Assembly: GCF_012489685.1 (NCBI RefSeq)
Contig: NC_080044.1
Span: 33,845,021-33,909,020, forward strand
Source of the DNA: Lotus japonicus
Taxonomy: Eukaryota; Streptophyta; Magnoliopsida; Fabales; Fabaceae
Direction of reading: 5' to 3'
Length of the DNA: 64,000 bases
Position 1 is the first letter of the stretch; each line of letters opens with the position of its first letter. The notes beneath the pieces were generated by a model. That model did no database searches and was not told the origin of the DNA. It worked only from the letters and a program-made list of their open reading frames with translations. Position numbers and translations under genes: made by a program. Below are positions 32,587 through 43,556 of the stretch, piece by piece.

Positions 32587-35500
32587 ATGGCTTCCAGTTC
32601 TGACAACGTCATTCCCCTGGCCGCTGCGTTTGAGATGAACGAGGCCAAACGCGTTCCCATTCCAGACCCTCCGTATGAAGTGGAGAAAAGGGCTATCTGG
32701 AAATCTCAGGTATTCATCCCTATTTCTGTTAATGGCACTCTGCGTGCCATTTTAGGCCCTTTGAAGAAGGCGAAGAAGGGCAGACCTAATAGTCTTCCTG
32801 AGGGTTATGAGCAGTTTCACCCCAGTGTTTGTGGGGATGAGCTTGTTCTTGCATTTCGACCCTCTTACCGCTTTCCCTTCCTGAAAGATCCCAAGAGGAC
32901 TTTTAGGTCTGCACCGCCTAATCCAACTGCTGGTGAGGGAGCCTATTTGAAATGGCTTGACAGGGTGGAGGCCAGTAAGTCTGGGCATTGGAAAGTCGCT
33001 GGGATTTTCGACCTCATTCAGTTGTCGAGGTCACCGATTTCTTACAATCCTGCCATGCTCTTGAGTTCTCTTTTCTTTTGGGAGCGGTCTACCAATAGCT
33101 TCCATGTTCCCTTTGGCATGCTTTCTCCCACTCTTCTCGATGTTGCTGCCATTACTGGCCTCTGGGTGGTGGGTGATGATTACCATTCCTCTGCTGCCCC
33201 TACCAAACCCATCGCCATTCCGACGGACAACGTAGCTTTTAGTAAGTTTATTAAGGATCACTATGTCGAGGATGGTGAAGTCTCCGACGCTGAGCACGTC
33301 GCGTTTCTTCTATATTGGCTTTCTGCCTAAGTGTTCTGCACCAAATCCTTGAGGATTCCGGCTAAACTTCTTCCTTTGGCCAATTTGTTACATGAGGGTC
33401 GGACTATCGCTTTGGCCAGGCATGTGCTTGGCAATCTTTACCAGATGATCAATGAAGCGATAACCGACATTCGAGATCCTAAGGTTGCGTCTTTGAATGC
33501 AGCTGGTCCTTTCTGGCTTCTTCAGCTTTGGATGAATGCGGTTTTCGAATCATTCCTTCCGGCCAAGAACCCTCCCCCCGTGGTGTCTAACACAAGGATT
33601 GATGCTTTCAGGCTTGAAGCCCTAACTCCCCCTTATGACGCTTCCACTTTTGAAGCTGATTTTAAGAAGTATTTCACTATGTTTTTCGAGCTGAAACGTT
33701 TTTGTTCGGGCTTTGCGCCGTATCACAAACCCTCTTATGGCCCTCGGTGGCTGAGGAATTCTTATCCCAACCTTCCTGGCTCAGAGAACCTCTCTCAGCA
33801 TCAAATCGAGCTTTGGCAAACTATATTATCCCCCAGGGTGTTGACTATCAACTTTGCTAGCAATAACTTCACTCTGTGTGGCTATAATCCTCAGCTTGTG
33901 TCTCGACAATTTGGGCAGAGCCAAGATTTGCCCAACACTTTGTTCGACCAATCCCTTGTCCTTTACCCTGGCACCATCACCAAACGTAGTGCCTTCGACA
34001 CTACCATTAGCTACTACAACGAGGAGGAGCTGCTTGGCCTCAGTCCTTTCAATTTTGCTCCATCTTTTTACGTCACCCAGGCGTTTAAGGCTTGGTGGTC
34101 TGCTTATTGGCATGATATTTCGACACCGATTGAAGATTGCTTCCAGCGCATAACGAATATTTTTCTTTTGCAGAAGCAGGCCCCGAAGAAGACCAAAGGT
34201 ATGCACACATCTGAGATCAACGCTTTCCAACAATTCTTCGGTGTAGTATACTTTCCGGGTCCTCGTCTTCAGGAAACAGTTGCCAAAGCAGCTCGAGTTC
34301 TAAGGCAAATGTGGGAAGCTAAAGCCAAGAAAACTCGATTGAGTAGTCCCTCTGATGAGGATGGTCTTTCTTTTATTATTCGAAAAACGGGCTTTAGGTT
34401 CCCACCATTGCCTACTTGTAAGTATGCTTTGGCCTTTCCAGTGGTGCTTCCTAAATGGGTTGACCACGTAAGTATCAAAAACTTTTATTATGGCGCATTG
34501 CCCCCTCGGAAGCGGGTGACCTGGACCAAGCGTTACTTATGGAGTTTCCCTCTCCATGTGCCGGTCGAAATCTTCAACCACATATCGATAAGAACGCTTA
34601 TTGGTCAAGGTAATCATTTCGACCTGGCATCTTCGCGATACTTATTGCTTAAGTTTTCTTTGTTTTTATTTTGTAGGTGAGCCAATTCCGCGACCAACCC
34701 CTCAAGCTTCTCCCCGGGTGACTTCTGCTACTATCGAGGTTGAGGATGATGATGATGATGTTACTCTGGCGGATAAGCTCAAGATGCCTAAGGTAATACT
34801 GAAACTGTGAAGCTTTGATCTTTATTCGATATATACCTTTGTGATCTTTTTGCCTTTTTGCTTCAGAGTCGAAAACGAGGGGCCACGCCTACCACTTCTG
34901 CAAGCCATAAAAGGTCTAAAGGTGTTGGTGAACTCGCTGTGGGAAATCCTTCCCCGACCAAGTCAGCCAGCCAACGTGAGGAAATGCAGCAAGGTGGTGA
35001 TCAAGGTGTTGATCAGCAAGCTTCCAGCCCTCTTCTTCAAGGCACTACACCTATTCCTGTCGAGATGGCTTCGGCCAAGAAGACCTCCAGGAAGAGGTCT
35101 AGTCTTAAGTCTGGCAGCTCCTCTTTCCACCACTCCAAGAGTTCGACCAGTTCCAGTCCTCTCAAGGGATCTGGCCCTAAGGTAAATTATTATGATTCAC
35201 ATCTTGCCTTAATTTGCTTTCTTTTCCTCCCTCTCAATCATTTCCGCTTTTATTCTTTAGAGGGTTGGCATGTCTAAAATGGCTGTGCCTCGAGCCACAT
35301 GGTTTTCTTCTAAACCCCCACCAGTTGTCCCGTCTAGCTCTTTGAGCAGTTTAGAATCCTCGAGCTCGAGTTTGGACTCTAATGAGTCAGACCCTGTGTG
35401 GGACAAGTTGACATTTTATTTTAACTCGAAACCAATCGCTTGGCAGCATCCTGGTTGTGAACCCTATTATACCAAAGAATGTCGAGATAACCTTTCTAAT

Positions 35501-36529
35501 TTTCCTCCGCAGGATGTTCAGAACGTGTCTTCCCCTGCTCGTGAAGAGAATGCGCCACATGTGGAGGTACAGAGTGGTGAGGATCAAGTGCCCCCAATCA
35601 TTCAGCCTGACCGGGTGATTGGCGTTATGCTCCCACCAAAGGCTGATGTTCCGGCCTCGACTCATTCTGAATCTTCTCCCCAACAGCTTCAACCTTCTCC
35701 CCAACAGCTTCAACAAGGTGCCAGGGTCGCTTTGCTTTCTCCTCATGCTAAGGGAGGTTCAGCTTCTTCTAAGACGGCTGCTTCTTCCCACGCTTCCGGT
35801 GAGAGGCTTAGTGCTCTTTTGGTTGAAGATCCTCTTTCCATCTTTCAGAGCTTCTTTGATGGCACTCTGGATCTCGATTCTCCGCCACGCCAAGCTGAAA
35901 CTACTGAGACTGCTCAGTCTGGTGGAGTAGTTAATGATAGCCAGATTGAGGAAGCTTTTGGTAAGTTGAAAAGACTGATTTTCGATGAAGGCTTCATCGA
36001 CGGGATCCGGGCTAACCCTCAACTAGGCCAGGAAGTTAAAGAGCTGCTTGCCTTCTTGTTGGGCCAACGACTTGACCAAATTCGGGCAGATGCTCTCGTC
36101 GAGCTTCAGACTCTCTTGGTCGATATCTTGGCCGCACTTGACAAGGCCATTGCGGTGGAACAACTCATCGAGACCAAAAGGGCACAAGTGGCTTCCAACA
36201 CCAATGGACTCTTGCCTGCGAAAGATGAAATTCTCAAGCTGACTGCTAGGAAAACTCTTATAGCAGCTGAGTTGTCAAGTGTTGATGCTCGACTGGATGA
36301 GCTTCAAAGGGAGGTGGCAAGGCTCGAGAAGCCGAGAGCAACGTTGATTGATGAAGGCCCGGCTGTGAATTCCCGGCTAAACACTCTAGCTGCCGAGTGC
36401 ACAAATGTGATGTTATCGACATCTCAACTCTCTAAGGAGGTTGCAGCGGAGCAGCGTGTGAAGCAAAGCTTGGATTCTAGGATTGCTGCTGCCAGGGTTC
36501 AACTTGAAGCTTTCAAGTCGAGGGTTTAG
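32587..36529 (+). pseudogene. Plant mobile domain (PMD) protein gene, 4 exons, one nonsense codon
   Basis: Exons are 32587-34609, 34677-34792, 34867-35181 and 35261-36529; all three introns are GT-AG and 67-79 bases, and the frame joins exactly to 1,240 codons. The start MASSSDNVIP follows a TATA box and leader. Exon 1 holds a PMD-like domain (aminotransferase-like, PF10536 type): GHWKVAGIFDLIQL, FWERSTNSFHVPFG, MLSPTLLDVAAITGL, FLLYWLSA and ALARHVLGNLY. A TAA at 33328-33330 (codon 248) replaces the residue after WLSA. Exons 2-3 are acidic then basic and serine-rich (SRKRGA, HKRSKG). Exon 4 ends in a long coiled coil (about residues 1090-1240). It is antisense in gypsy G2. Function is unknown; related PMD proteins occur in transposons and in MAIN/MAIL silencing genes. 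Confidence 0.8.
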
Positions 36530-36952
36530 GTTTCATGATTGTTACTTGTTGTAGTGGCCATGGGTTTTTGTGGCCTTTGTTGCCAATCTTGTAGTGTTCA
36601 TTCCTGTAACTCGGTTCGACATTTAATCAATGAATGAATTTCGTATTGGTGATACTCGACATGCTTTACTTTTCGATTTGCATTTTATTGTCGATGTTTC
36701 AGTCTTTTGTTAAATTATTTCCTGCGTGGTATTGCTGAGTTTCCTACCATTTAGCTTGGCATCTAATCTAACTTTTCATCTTCCAAATCTCCTTGGAAAC
36801 CACAGTAATTTATAACGCTCTTTTATCACGTTCTTGTTCAACGACTTAAGAACTTCCTCCACTTGCGGTGGTGGCTGACGTGGCTTGCCGTGTTTGGCTG
36901 ACGCTTTGGCAACTGCATGCTCTGCATTAATGCGGCTGTTTGTTACATCCCT

Positions 36953-36960
36953 ATTATAAA
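36953..36960 (+). promoter_or_regulatory. TATA-like box of the G2 small antisense gene
   Basis: ATTATAAA in CCCTATTATAAAGGGAGC lies 92 bases before the ATG at 37052. It is surrounded by a small inverted repeat, CCCT..AGGG. Confidence 0.55.
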
Positions 36961-37051
36961 GGGAGCCGTTTTTTACTCGTCTTTCATCAGTAACTTCTCT
37001 TCTTTCCATTCTCATCTTCTTCCTGCAACTGAGGACCTTCCATCCTTGACT

Positions 37052-37525
37052 ATGGATAGCAGGCTCATTCTTCATCGTATCAGGGACCTGGCTTTCCAGG
37101 ATGACCTTTTCCAGAACCTGTATGAATCCTCTGCTTGCCTTGATGAGCTTTTAGGGCTCATTGATCAACTGCTTCACAGGCCAGTCATTGCGCGTGTTAG
37201 AATTCCTCTTCGGGAATTCCAGGGGCTTCTCTTGGAAGCCAAGCCCCTGTTTGAAGAGTTCAGGGAGCTTTCAGTAATGGTGTTCTTTCAGGAATACCAA
37301 ATAGATGAATGGAGGGAGAAATTCGATTTTCTCCACGCCTCTTTGGACCAGCAAGACCCAGAAGGTCTTGTTCGACTAGCCGTTGAGATGTCTGCGGTTT
37401 CCTTTGAAGACCTGGCTGCTCATCAAAAGAAGGCTCGACTTGAGGGCCGGATGGCGGCGCTGATGGATCGATTAGCACCCATGCAAGCTAGATACGACAG
37501 ATACAAAGCCAGTTTTCCATTTTAG
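37052..37525 (+). CDS. Small antisense coiled-coil protein of gypsy G2 (157 aa), unknown function
   Basis: It is an intact frame starting MDSRLILHRIRDLAFQDD and ending RYKASFPF. I chose this ATG because the family pattern M-x-S-x-I..LAF..DLF.N starts here, as in the Sirevirus proteins at 25306 and 8622; the longer upstream frame covers the TATA box. Further shared blocks are DQLL (about 39-42), FFQEY.IDEWRE (about 81-92), a basic helix and the PF terminus. Length is 157 against 129 residues. It lies about 520 bases after the PMD gene on the same strand and 85 bases from the integrase stop. It is predicted helical and soluble, with no known domain. Homology with the Sirevirus gene is by eye and should be tested. 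Confidence 0.7.
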   Translation: MDSRLILHRIRDLAFQDDLFQNLYESSACLDELLGLIDQLLHRPVIARVRIPLREFQGLLLEAKPLFEEFRELSVMVFFQEYQIDEWREKFDFLHASLDQQDPEGLVRLAVEMSAVSFEDLAAHQKKARLEGRMAALMDRLAPMQARYDRYKASFPF

Positions 37526-37609
37526 GCTTCTAGTTTATTTGTATTTTGCCATACTTGTAATGCTCTTTTTGACTAATGAATTTGATTTGGCAATCTCGAC
37601 ATTTGTCTT

Positions 37610-38620
37610 TTATTCAATTTTGATTTCATACAACATTGGCTTATATGCTTTTAGATACTTGCCATTTATCGTAACACACTGACGCTGACTGCTCAATTCC
37701 TTAATCACGTAAGCATTATTAGGTAACGTTTTTTCGACTTCAAATGGCCTTTCCCAATTGGGGGTCCATTTCCCGTAAGCCCTATCCTTCTTATCCATTG
37801 GGAGGATAACTTTCCACACGTAGTCTCCTGTGGCAAAAGATCGATCTTTAACCTTTTTATTGTATGCTTTAGCTATGCGATCCTTTTGCCTTGTTAAAAC
37901 GTCTACTGCCGAGATTCTTTCTTCGTCGAGGTTAACCAGTTCATCTAGCATCATATTCCAGTAAACTTCACTTGGGATTTCCTCTTGTCTTTGCATTCTA
38001 CACGATTGCAAATATACTTCTGCGGGCAGCACGGCTTCTTGGCCATAGGCCAATCGAAAAGGCGTTGTTCTTGTTGCTTCCCTTGGTGAATTCCTGTAAG
38101 CCCACAGGACTTGGCTCAAAGACTCATGCCAGCTTTTTGGTTTTCGACCCACATGCTTTTTGATTAAGCTTATTAGAATTTTATTGGCCGCCTCTACTTG
38201 GCCATTAGCTTGAGCGTAGTAAGGGGTCGAGGTTAAAAATTTGATGCCCCAAAATTCTGCAGAGGCCGCCACTTTGCGTCCCACGAACACTGTGCCTTGG
38301 TCCGTCGTGATTGATTCGGGTAATCCAAATCGATACACAATGTGGTTTTGTATGAATTCGATCACCGTTTCTTGTGTCACGTTCTATAGTGGAATGGCTT
38401 CGACCCATTTAGTGAAGTAGTCGACTGCCACAATGATATATCTGTGCTGCCTTGATGAGGCTGGGTGGATCTCACCAATCAAGTCTATTGCCCATCCCCT
38501 AAAAGGCCATGGCTTGATAACAGAATGTAATTCGCTAGCTGGCACGTGTTGGATTCCCGAATGTTTTTGACAATCTTAACAGCCTTTTGCATATTCGATG
38601 CAATCTTTCATGATGGTTGG
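37610..38620 (-). pseudogene. G2 integrase, C-terminal two thirds
   Basis: The minus strand starts abruptly at the G3 LTR edge in the zinc-binding region (DCIEYAKGC), then gives WPFRGWAIDLIGEI, DYFTKWVEA, TTDQGTVFVG and NGQVEAANK. The second Asp and the Glu are 35 residues apart, as in D,D-35-E integrases. The SWHESLSQVLWAYR and TPFRLAYGQEAVLP blocks follow, as does a C-terminal tail, to the stop at 37610. Two nonsense codons interrupt it (near 38572 and 38382). The motif set is that of the Tat/Ogre branch. RT, RNase H and protease are absent from G2. Confidence 0.85.
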
Positions 38621-39425
38621 TGTTGGCCCAATATTTTGGCCCAAAAAGAAAAAAACACATTCGGCCCAAAGCACACAAGGTAGTCGAAAACGGACTGAAA
38701 GAGAAAGGTGAAATGCGCCAAGTTAAAGAAAAGGTCGAATTCGACGAAGGGACAGTGGTGACTGTTGCTACAAACACGGGCATATTTAACACGTGCAGCA
38801 TTGACTGAGTCAGGTTTTCACCACGATGGCTGAGTACGTGGCTAATAGGCGGTAGGAACGGTTGAAGAACACGATCTCCACCACAACGCAGGGAACTTCC
38901 GGGGCAAGCATCAAATCATGGGGAATCAGACCCACTAACCCATCCAGTAAGGGAGAAAAACGGCCAAGAACACGCGAGACATGGAGCTCTATAAATGGGA
39001 GAATTCAAGTCAAAAAAGGGGTTCCCAACTCAACTCTGAAAAATTCACTAAAAAGCTCTAATGTCTGCATCAATGAGACTCAAGGAGCAAGACGTGATGA
39101 TGGAGGAGTACGTTGCAGAACCAGATGTTTATCTTTCCTGCATTTAAGCTTGTCGCGTTGCTTGTTAATTTTGCTAGTCCTGTTGTTTAATTTCGTGTCG
39201 AAATTTACGTTTCTTGCAATTTCCTTTTTATTTTGTCACACTTTGATCTTCATGTAATTGATCCGTGTTTAATGAAATCCAATTCCGTTTGAGTCAGTCA
39301 TTGTTGTCGAAAATATCAATCCACACACAACACTTTGACAAGACGTTTTCCCAAAAGGACCCTAATTCTAAACTTCCTTTAGTCGAACTAAGAGGATATT
39401 TGTTTACCAAAAACCACCGTAAACA
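38621..39425 (+). repeat. G3 5' LTR (805 bp)
   Basis: Ends are TGTTGGCCCA and GTAAACA. TATAAAT at 38990-38996 is the likely promoter. I counted about four differences from the G2 5' LTR and five from the G2 3' LTR, and noticed no private change in this copy. Confidence 0.95.
38990..38996 (+). promoter_or_regulatory. G3 LTR TATA box
   Basis: TATAAAT in GCTCTATAAATGGGAG. The same box occurs on the minus strand in both G2 LTRs (5' copy at 47036-47042). Confidence 0.7.
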
Positions 39426-39447
39426 AATTGGCACGCCCAGTGGGACC
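39426..39447 (+). promoter_or_regulatory. G3 primer binding site
   Basis: ATTGGCACGCCCAGTGGGAC directly follows the LTR. The TGGC..GCCC..GTGGG pattern is of the Tat/Ogre type, but I did not assign a tRNA with confidence. In G2 the same site is at 46584-46605 with a G-to-C change near its start. Confidence 0.7.
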
Positions 39448-39548
39448 GTTTTTGTGAAAACTAAGTTTTACAGAAGCGTTTTGTGTGTTTGGTCTATTGC
39501 ATGCTACCTGGTATTTGTTACTTGCCTTGCTTGTGATTTACGTTTTAT

Positions 39549-42500
39549 ATGCACCTGAGAAGTGGTAAGACTGTGAGTATGACAAGCAATCGAGGAAGAA
39601 CCTCCCCCCAAGGGTCTAACATAGGCAATCAGAGCAGCCCCGGGGGAAGTAGCGGTAACAATAATGAAGAAGTATCGACTGGAATGGGGCCTGGCACCAC
39701 TATGCCAACCCAGAATGTGGTGATTTTTGCAGTTGCAGAAATGCCTGTGTCTACATCAGTGCAGGCACAAATTGTCCCAACGGTGACAAGGGGAGTGGTA
39801 AGCGTGCCACCAACCTCATTTATGGAGAATCTTTCTTTGCCCGTGAGAGACATGCCTTTTGGTATGCCTGCATCTATGATGCAAGGCGTACAAGGCACCT
39901 ATTCGACATTCTCCGAGAATGTTCCCCCATTTAGCATACCCCCCTTTGGGGCGAATGGGACAATGCTGAACTTAGGAAGTCGAGTTAGTCCTCCTGGCCC
40001 TACCCCTGGGCCCAGTTCGCAAATTTATTTGTCCACAGGTATGAACTCTGGTTCACTCCAAGCCATTAGGCAGCAAGTGGATGATAGCAACCATGAGATG
40101 TTTAACATGCTATCTCGACAGATCGGTGAAATAATTAACCCCGTGCTCCAAAATAATAATGCCCATAATCAGCATTTAGCACATCAGATGGATCGTTTGG
40201 CTACAGCCCTGGGGCACCAGTCGAAATCCAACCGGCGCCAGGGATTAATCAAATCCCATTTCCTAATTATGTCCCAGCTCCTGTGCGCTATCAAGCCCCA
40301 CAACACCAAGATTTGGGGGCAAACCCTTTGTTTGGGGGAAATGAGGGAGTGCAACCACCATTGCAAAATGTGTATATGGTGAATAGGGATGAGCACGCTG
40401 ACGGTGTGCTAGAAAGAATGCGACAACAGAACGCTGGGGGACAACAAAATGTTGCTGCAGTAGTGGAACAATTGTTGAACCAACATGGCTTCAACGTAGG
40501 TTTCGCATATAGACCCCATTTTGTGTCGGCCTTTACAGAAGAAGTTCTCGAATCTGAACTTCCTCGAGGCTGGAAGGCCCCCAAGTTCACCAAGTTCTCT
40601 GGGGACTCAGGAGAGTCTACTGTAGAGCATATAGCCAGGTACCAGATCGAAGCAGGGGACTTAGCCATCAATGAAAGCTTGAAAATGAAGTACTTCCCAA
40701 GTTCCTTAACTAAGAATGCATTTACCTGGTTCACCACCCTCGCCCCAAGGTCAGTCCAAACATGGGCCCAATTGGAGAGAATTTTCCATGAACAATTCTT
40801 TAGGGGAGAGTGCAAGGTGAGCTTGAAGGATCTGGCTAGTGTCAAAAGGAAGACAGCAGAGTCCATTGATGATTATCTAAACAGGTTTAGGATGCTTAAA
40901 TCTCGATGTTTCACTCATGTCCCCGAACATGAGCTAGTTGTCTTAGCCGTTGGGGGTTTAGAGTATTCTATTAGAAAGAAAATTGATACTCAGTATATTC
41001 GAGATATGTCCCTACTCGCAGACAGAATGAGGCACATCGAATTACTAAAGGCTGAAAAGTCTGAAGAAAAGGCCAAGACCACTAAATGGCCAAAGAAGGA
41101 AAAAGTAACGTACATAGACGCTGATCCAATGTGTCAAAATCCGTTTGTTTATCGAGAAGTCCCTGCAAACATTGACATAAATGATGTCAATCTGGCTGAG
41201 CTCCAGCCAGGCGATCCTTATGTTTGTAAAGCATTGAAACCATATGAAAACAAACTTGGGGAAGAAATCTCCAAGGATACTACTCCTGCTATGAAAACTT
41301 ATACTTTTGATGTGACCAAATGTGATGCAATTTATGATATACTTGTGCCTGATGGTTTGCTTGTGGTCCCTAAAGACCAAAAGCTTCCTTCTCCTGTACA
41401 AAGGAAAGGGAAGAAATATTGTAAATATCACAACTTTTTTGGTCATTGGACCTCACAGTGTGTTCGTTTCAGGGACCTTGTACAGGGGGCATTGGATTCA
41501 GGGAAACTCAAGTATGACGAGAAAGCCAAAAGCCAAATGAAGATTGATTCTGATCCGTTGCAGGTGGCTGAGACCAACTATGTGGAACCTTTCCATATTT
41601 GCATGGTTGATATATCTGAAAAGCTAGATCTGGGTTTGACACTCGGAGAGGCAAAGGAGACAAACACTGCAGTCGAGGAACCGGAGATCGAGAAAGAGAT
41701 GAGCTTGGATGAAGTTTATCCAAAGGCTGGAGAAACTCTCGTCGAGTTTCTATCCCGGAGCAAAGATGGTGAGAAAGAAGTCATGTTGTGCCCTCGATGC
41801 AGCGCAATCTTCGACAAGTCTGCAGCCAAAGCCTACCAAGATTCTGAAATGAAAAAACACTATCAAAAGAAAGCACCTGTGTCCAGAAGGCTGAAGTATC
41901 CCCACGAGGAGTGGGTTGAGAGAGACCAGGAACTCGATGGCCATAAGGGCCAAAAGTTAAGAGGCAAGGACAGGACTTACGTCCCTGATGCTGGATTACC
42001 GAAAAATCAATGGTTCAGGCCAGCACCTCCAAAGCCAAAACAACACCAAAAATGGCAGAAAATCGACTTAGGCCAGGGATCTTCTTACATCAACAATTCT
42101 CACGTGTCGCGAAGCTACTCCTATGGCTCCGGGAACTACTATGCTCTTGAGATGGCAAGTTTCGTTCACTATGGGACATAAAGCCAGAAAACAATCCTAA
42201 CAATGAACCTAGCGTGGCGTCAATTACCAATCAGCTTGACCACGCCATCAAACAGGGAACAACCGTGCCACCAGACCCAGCCAAGGAAAAGGGGAAATAT
42301 GCTGCTGAAGATGAGGATGAAGACACCTTGTTGATCGAGGAAATGGTGAACCAGGCTGCGGTAGACGCTTACATACGCGCTGAAGAGGTTGCACGTGAGC
42401 ATCATCAACGACTGATGGCGACGGCAATGTATCAACAAAGAGGAATGAACCGAATAGGAGCTGGGGGACCAATGAGGTCAGGATCCCAAGGCTACAACGG
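39549..42500 (+). pseudogene. G3 gag-pro, frameshifted
   Basis: The ATG at 39549 starts MHLRSGKTVSM. The first frame ends after ATALG near 40210, where one G is missing against G2. The next frame (to 42181) holds the gag domain: YQIEAGDLAINESLKMKYF, SLTKNAFTWFTTL, WAQLERIFHEQFF and KRKTAESIDDYLNRFRML. A CX2H-type block (KYCKYHNFFGHWTSQC) and CPRCSAIF follow. About 65 bases present in G2 are missing near 42150, shifting frame again. The tail (42214-42480) is acidic. It is not functional. Confidence 0.8.
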
Positions 42501-43556
42501 AAGGGAGAGCTACCATCAGTAGGGACCGTATCAGCGTCTCGAGGGAAGAGATCTTATCACAAGAGTGTGCAAACCAACAACTGCTGATACTGGAGGGAAG
42601 CCAGTTGGTGACAAAGGTGTGACATGTTTTCGTTGCGGAAAGTTTGGGCATTTTGCTAACAAGTGCTCAGTGATTGGACGGAGATGCTTCAAGTGTAACC
42701 GAGAGGGGCATCTAGCTGTGAACTGCAAGACACTCCAGGGGGGACCGTCTGACAGTAAGATGAAAGGGAATGATGCTACCGGAGGGACAGGAAACAAGAT
42801 TTGGTGAAAAACAGTGACGTGTTATAGGTGCAGGAAAGTGGGGCACTACAGTAACAAGTGTCCAGACGGGGGATCTCTATGCTTTAACTGTGGGGAAAGC
42901 GGGCACTATGCCAGTAGGTGCAAGATCAAGGAAAGTCTATGCTTCAATTGCAACCAACCGGGACATTTCTCCAGAGATTGTAAGGCACCCAAGGGCGAAT
43001 CATCAGGGAATGTTGGGAAACGAAAACAACTTGCTACAGAGGAAAGGATTCATACCAAGGAGGGAGCAAGAGCTGAGCAGTTGAACGAGGAAGAACGTGG
43101 GAACGATGGTAATATTTTAATTGTTCTCTTATTCTAGAATGACGTACTCTCTTATCTTCGAAACGAGTGTGACGCGCCTAACTTGTATTTACTACTTAGA
43201 CTATGATCTTATGATTATTATTCCTAGTAGGACCTTATTCGAGGTTGCTCGTGATTTAGCTATAGAAGTTACACGAGATCTCGAATAGCACGCTGAGCTA
43301 GGAAGTTGTTTTACCGATGCGTTGATAAGGAAGTTAGGATCTCAGGGAAATTCCTTATGGGTACGATACGTAGGATTTTAGGGCGTTTAGTCTTGAAGCG
43401 GAATCGTTGGAGGATCTTTCGGCAAAAGGATTCATTCGACCAAGTGTTTTACCGTGGGGAGCGCCAGTGCTCTTAGTTAAGAAGAAAGACGGAAGGTCGA
43501 GATTGTGTGTGGATTGTCGACAAATGAACAAGGTGACGATCAAGAACCGATACTGC
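42500..43556 (+). pseudogene. Chromovirus-like (Tekay/Del type) gypsy fragment: zinc knuckles and RT start
   Basis: Between the two G2/G3 arms lies foreign sequence. It encodes five CCHC knuckles in two frames (CFRCGKFGHFANKC, CFKCNREGHLAVNC, CYRCRKVGHYSNKC, CFNCGESGHYASRC, CFNCNQPGHFSRDC; 42630-42980). After a decayed stretch (43140-43390) comes the RT start: [19 protein letters not shown] and [19 protein letters not shown] (43407-43550). It stops dead at the G2 gag edge at 43556. The left edge is blurred. Protease is not recognisable. It looks like filler joined during a rearrangement. Confidence 0.7.

Larger units (their letters stand above)
38621..42500 (+). mobile_element. G3: inverted copy of the G2 5' LTR and gag
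   Basis: On the plus strand it has an 805-bp LTR (38621-39425), PBS and gag, closely matching the reverse complement of 47411-43557. It begins inside the G2 integrase gene and ends near 42500, where chromovirus sequence starts (this edge is uncertain). No pol, antisense cargo or second LTR is present. It may be a later insertion truncated by deletion, or one arm of an inverted duplication. Confidence 0.8.

Noticed and set aside
41045..41953. ORFs opposite the G2/G3 gag (for example 41045-41446, 43944-44690, 45135-45664)
   Set aside because: Mirror frames of gag; codon pattern follows the gag strand.
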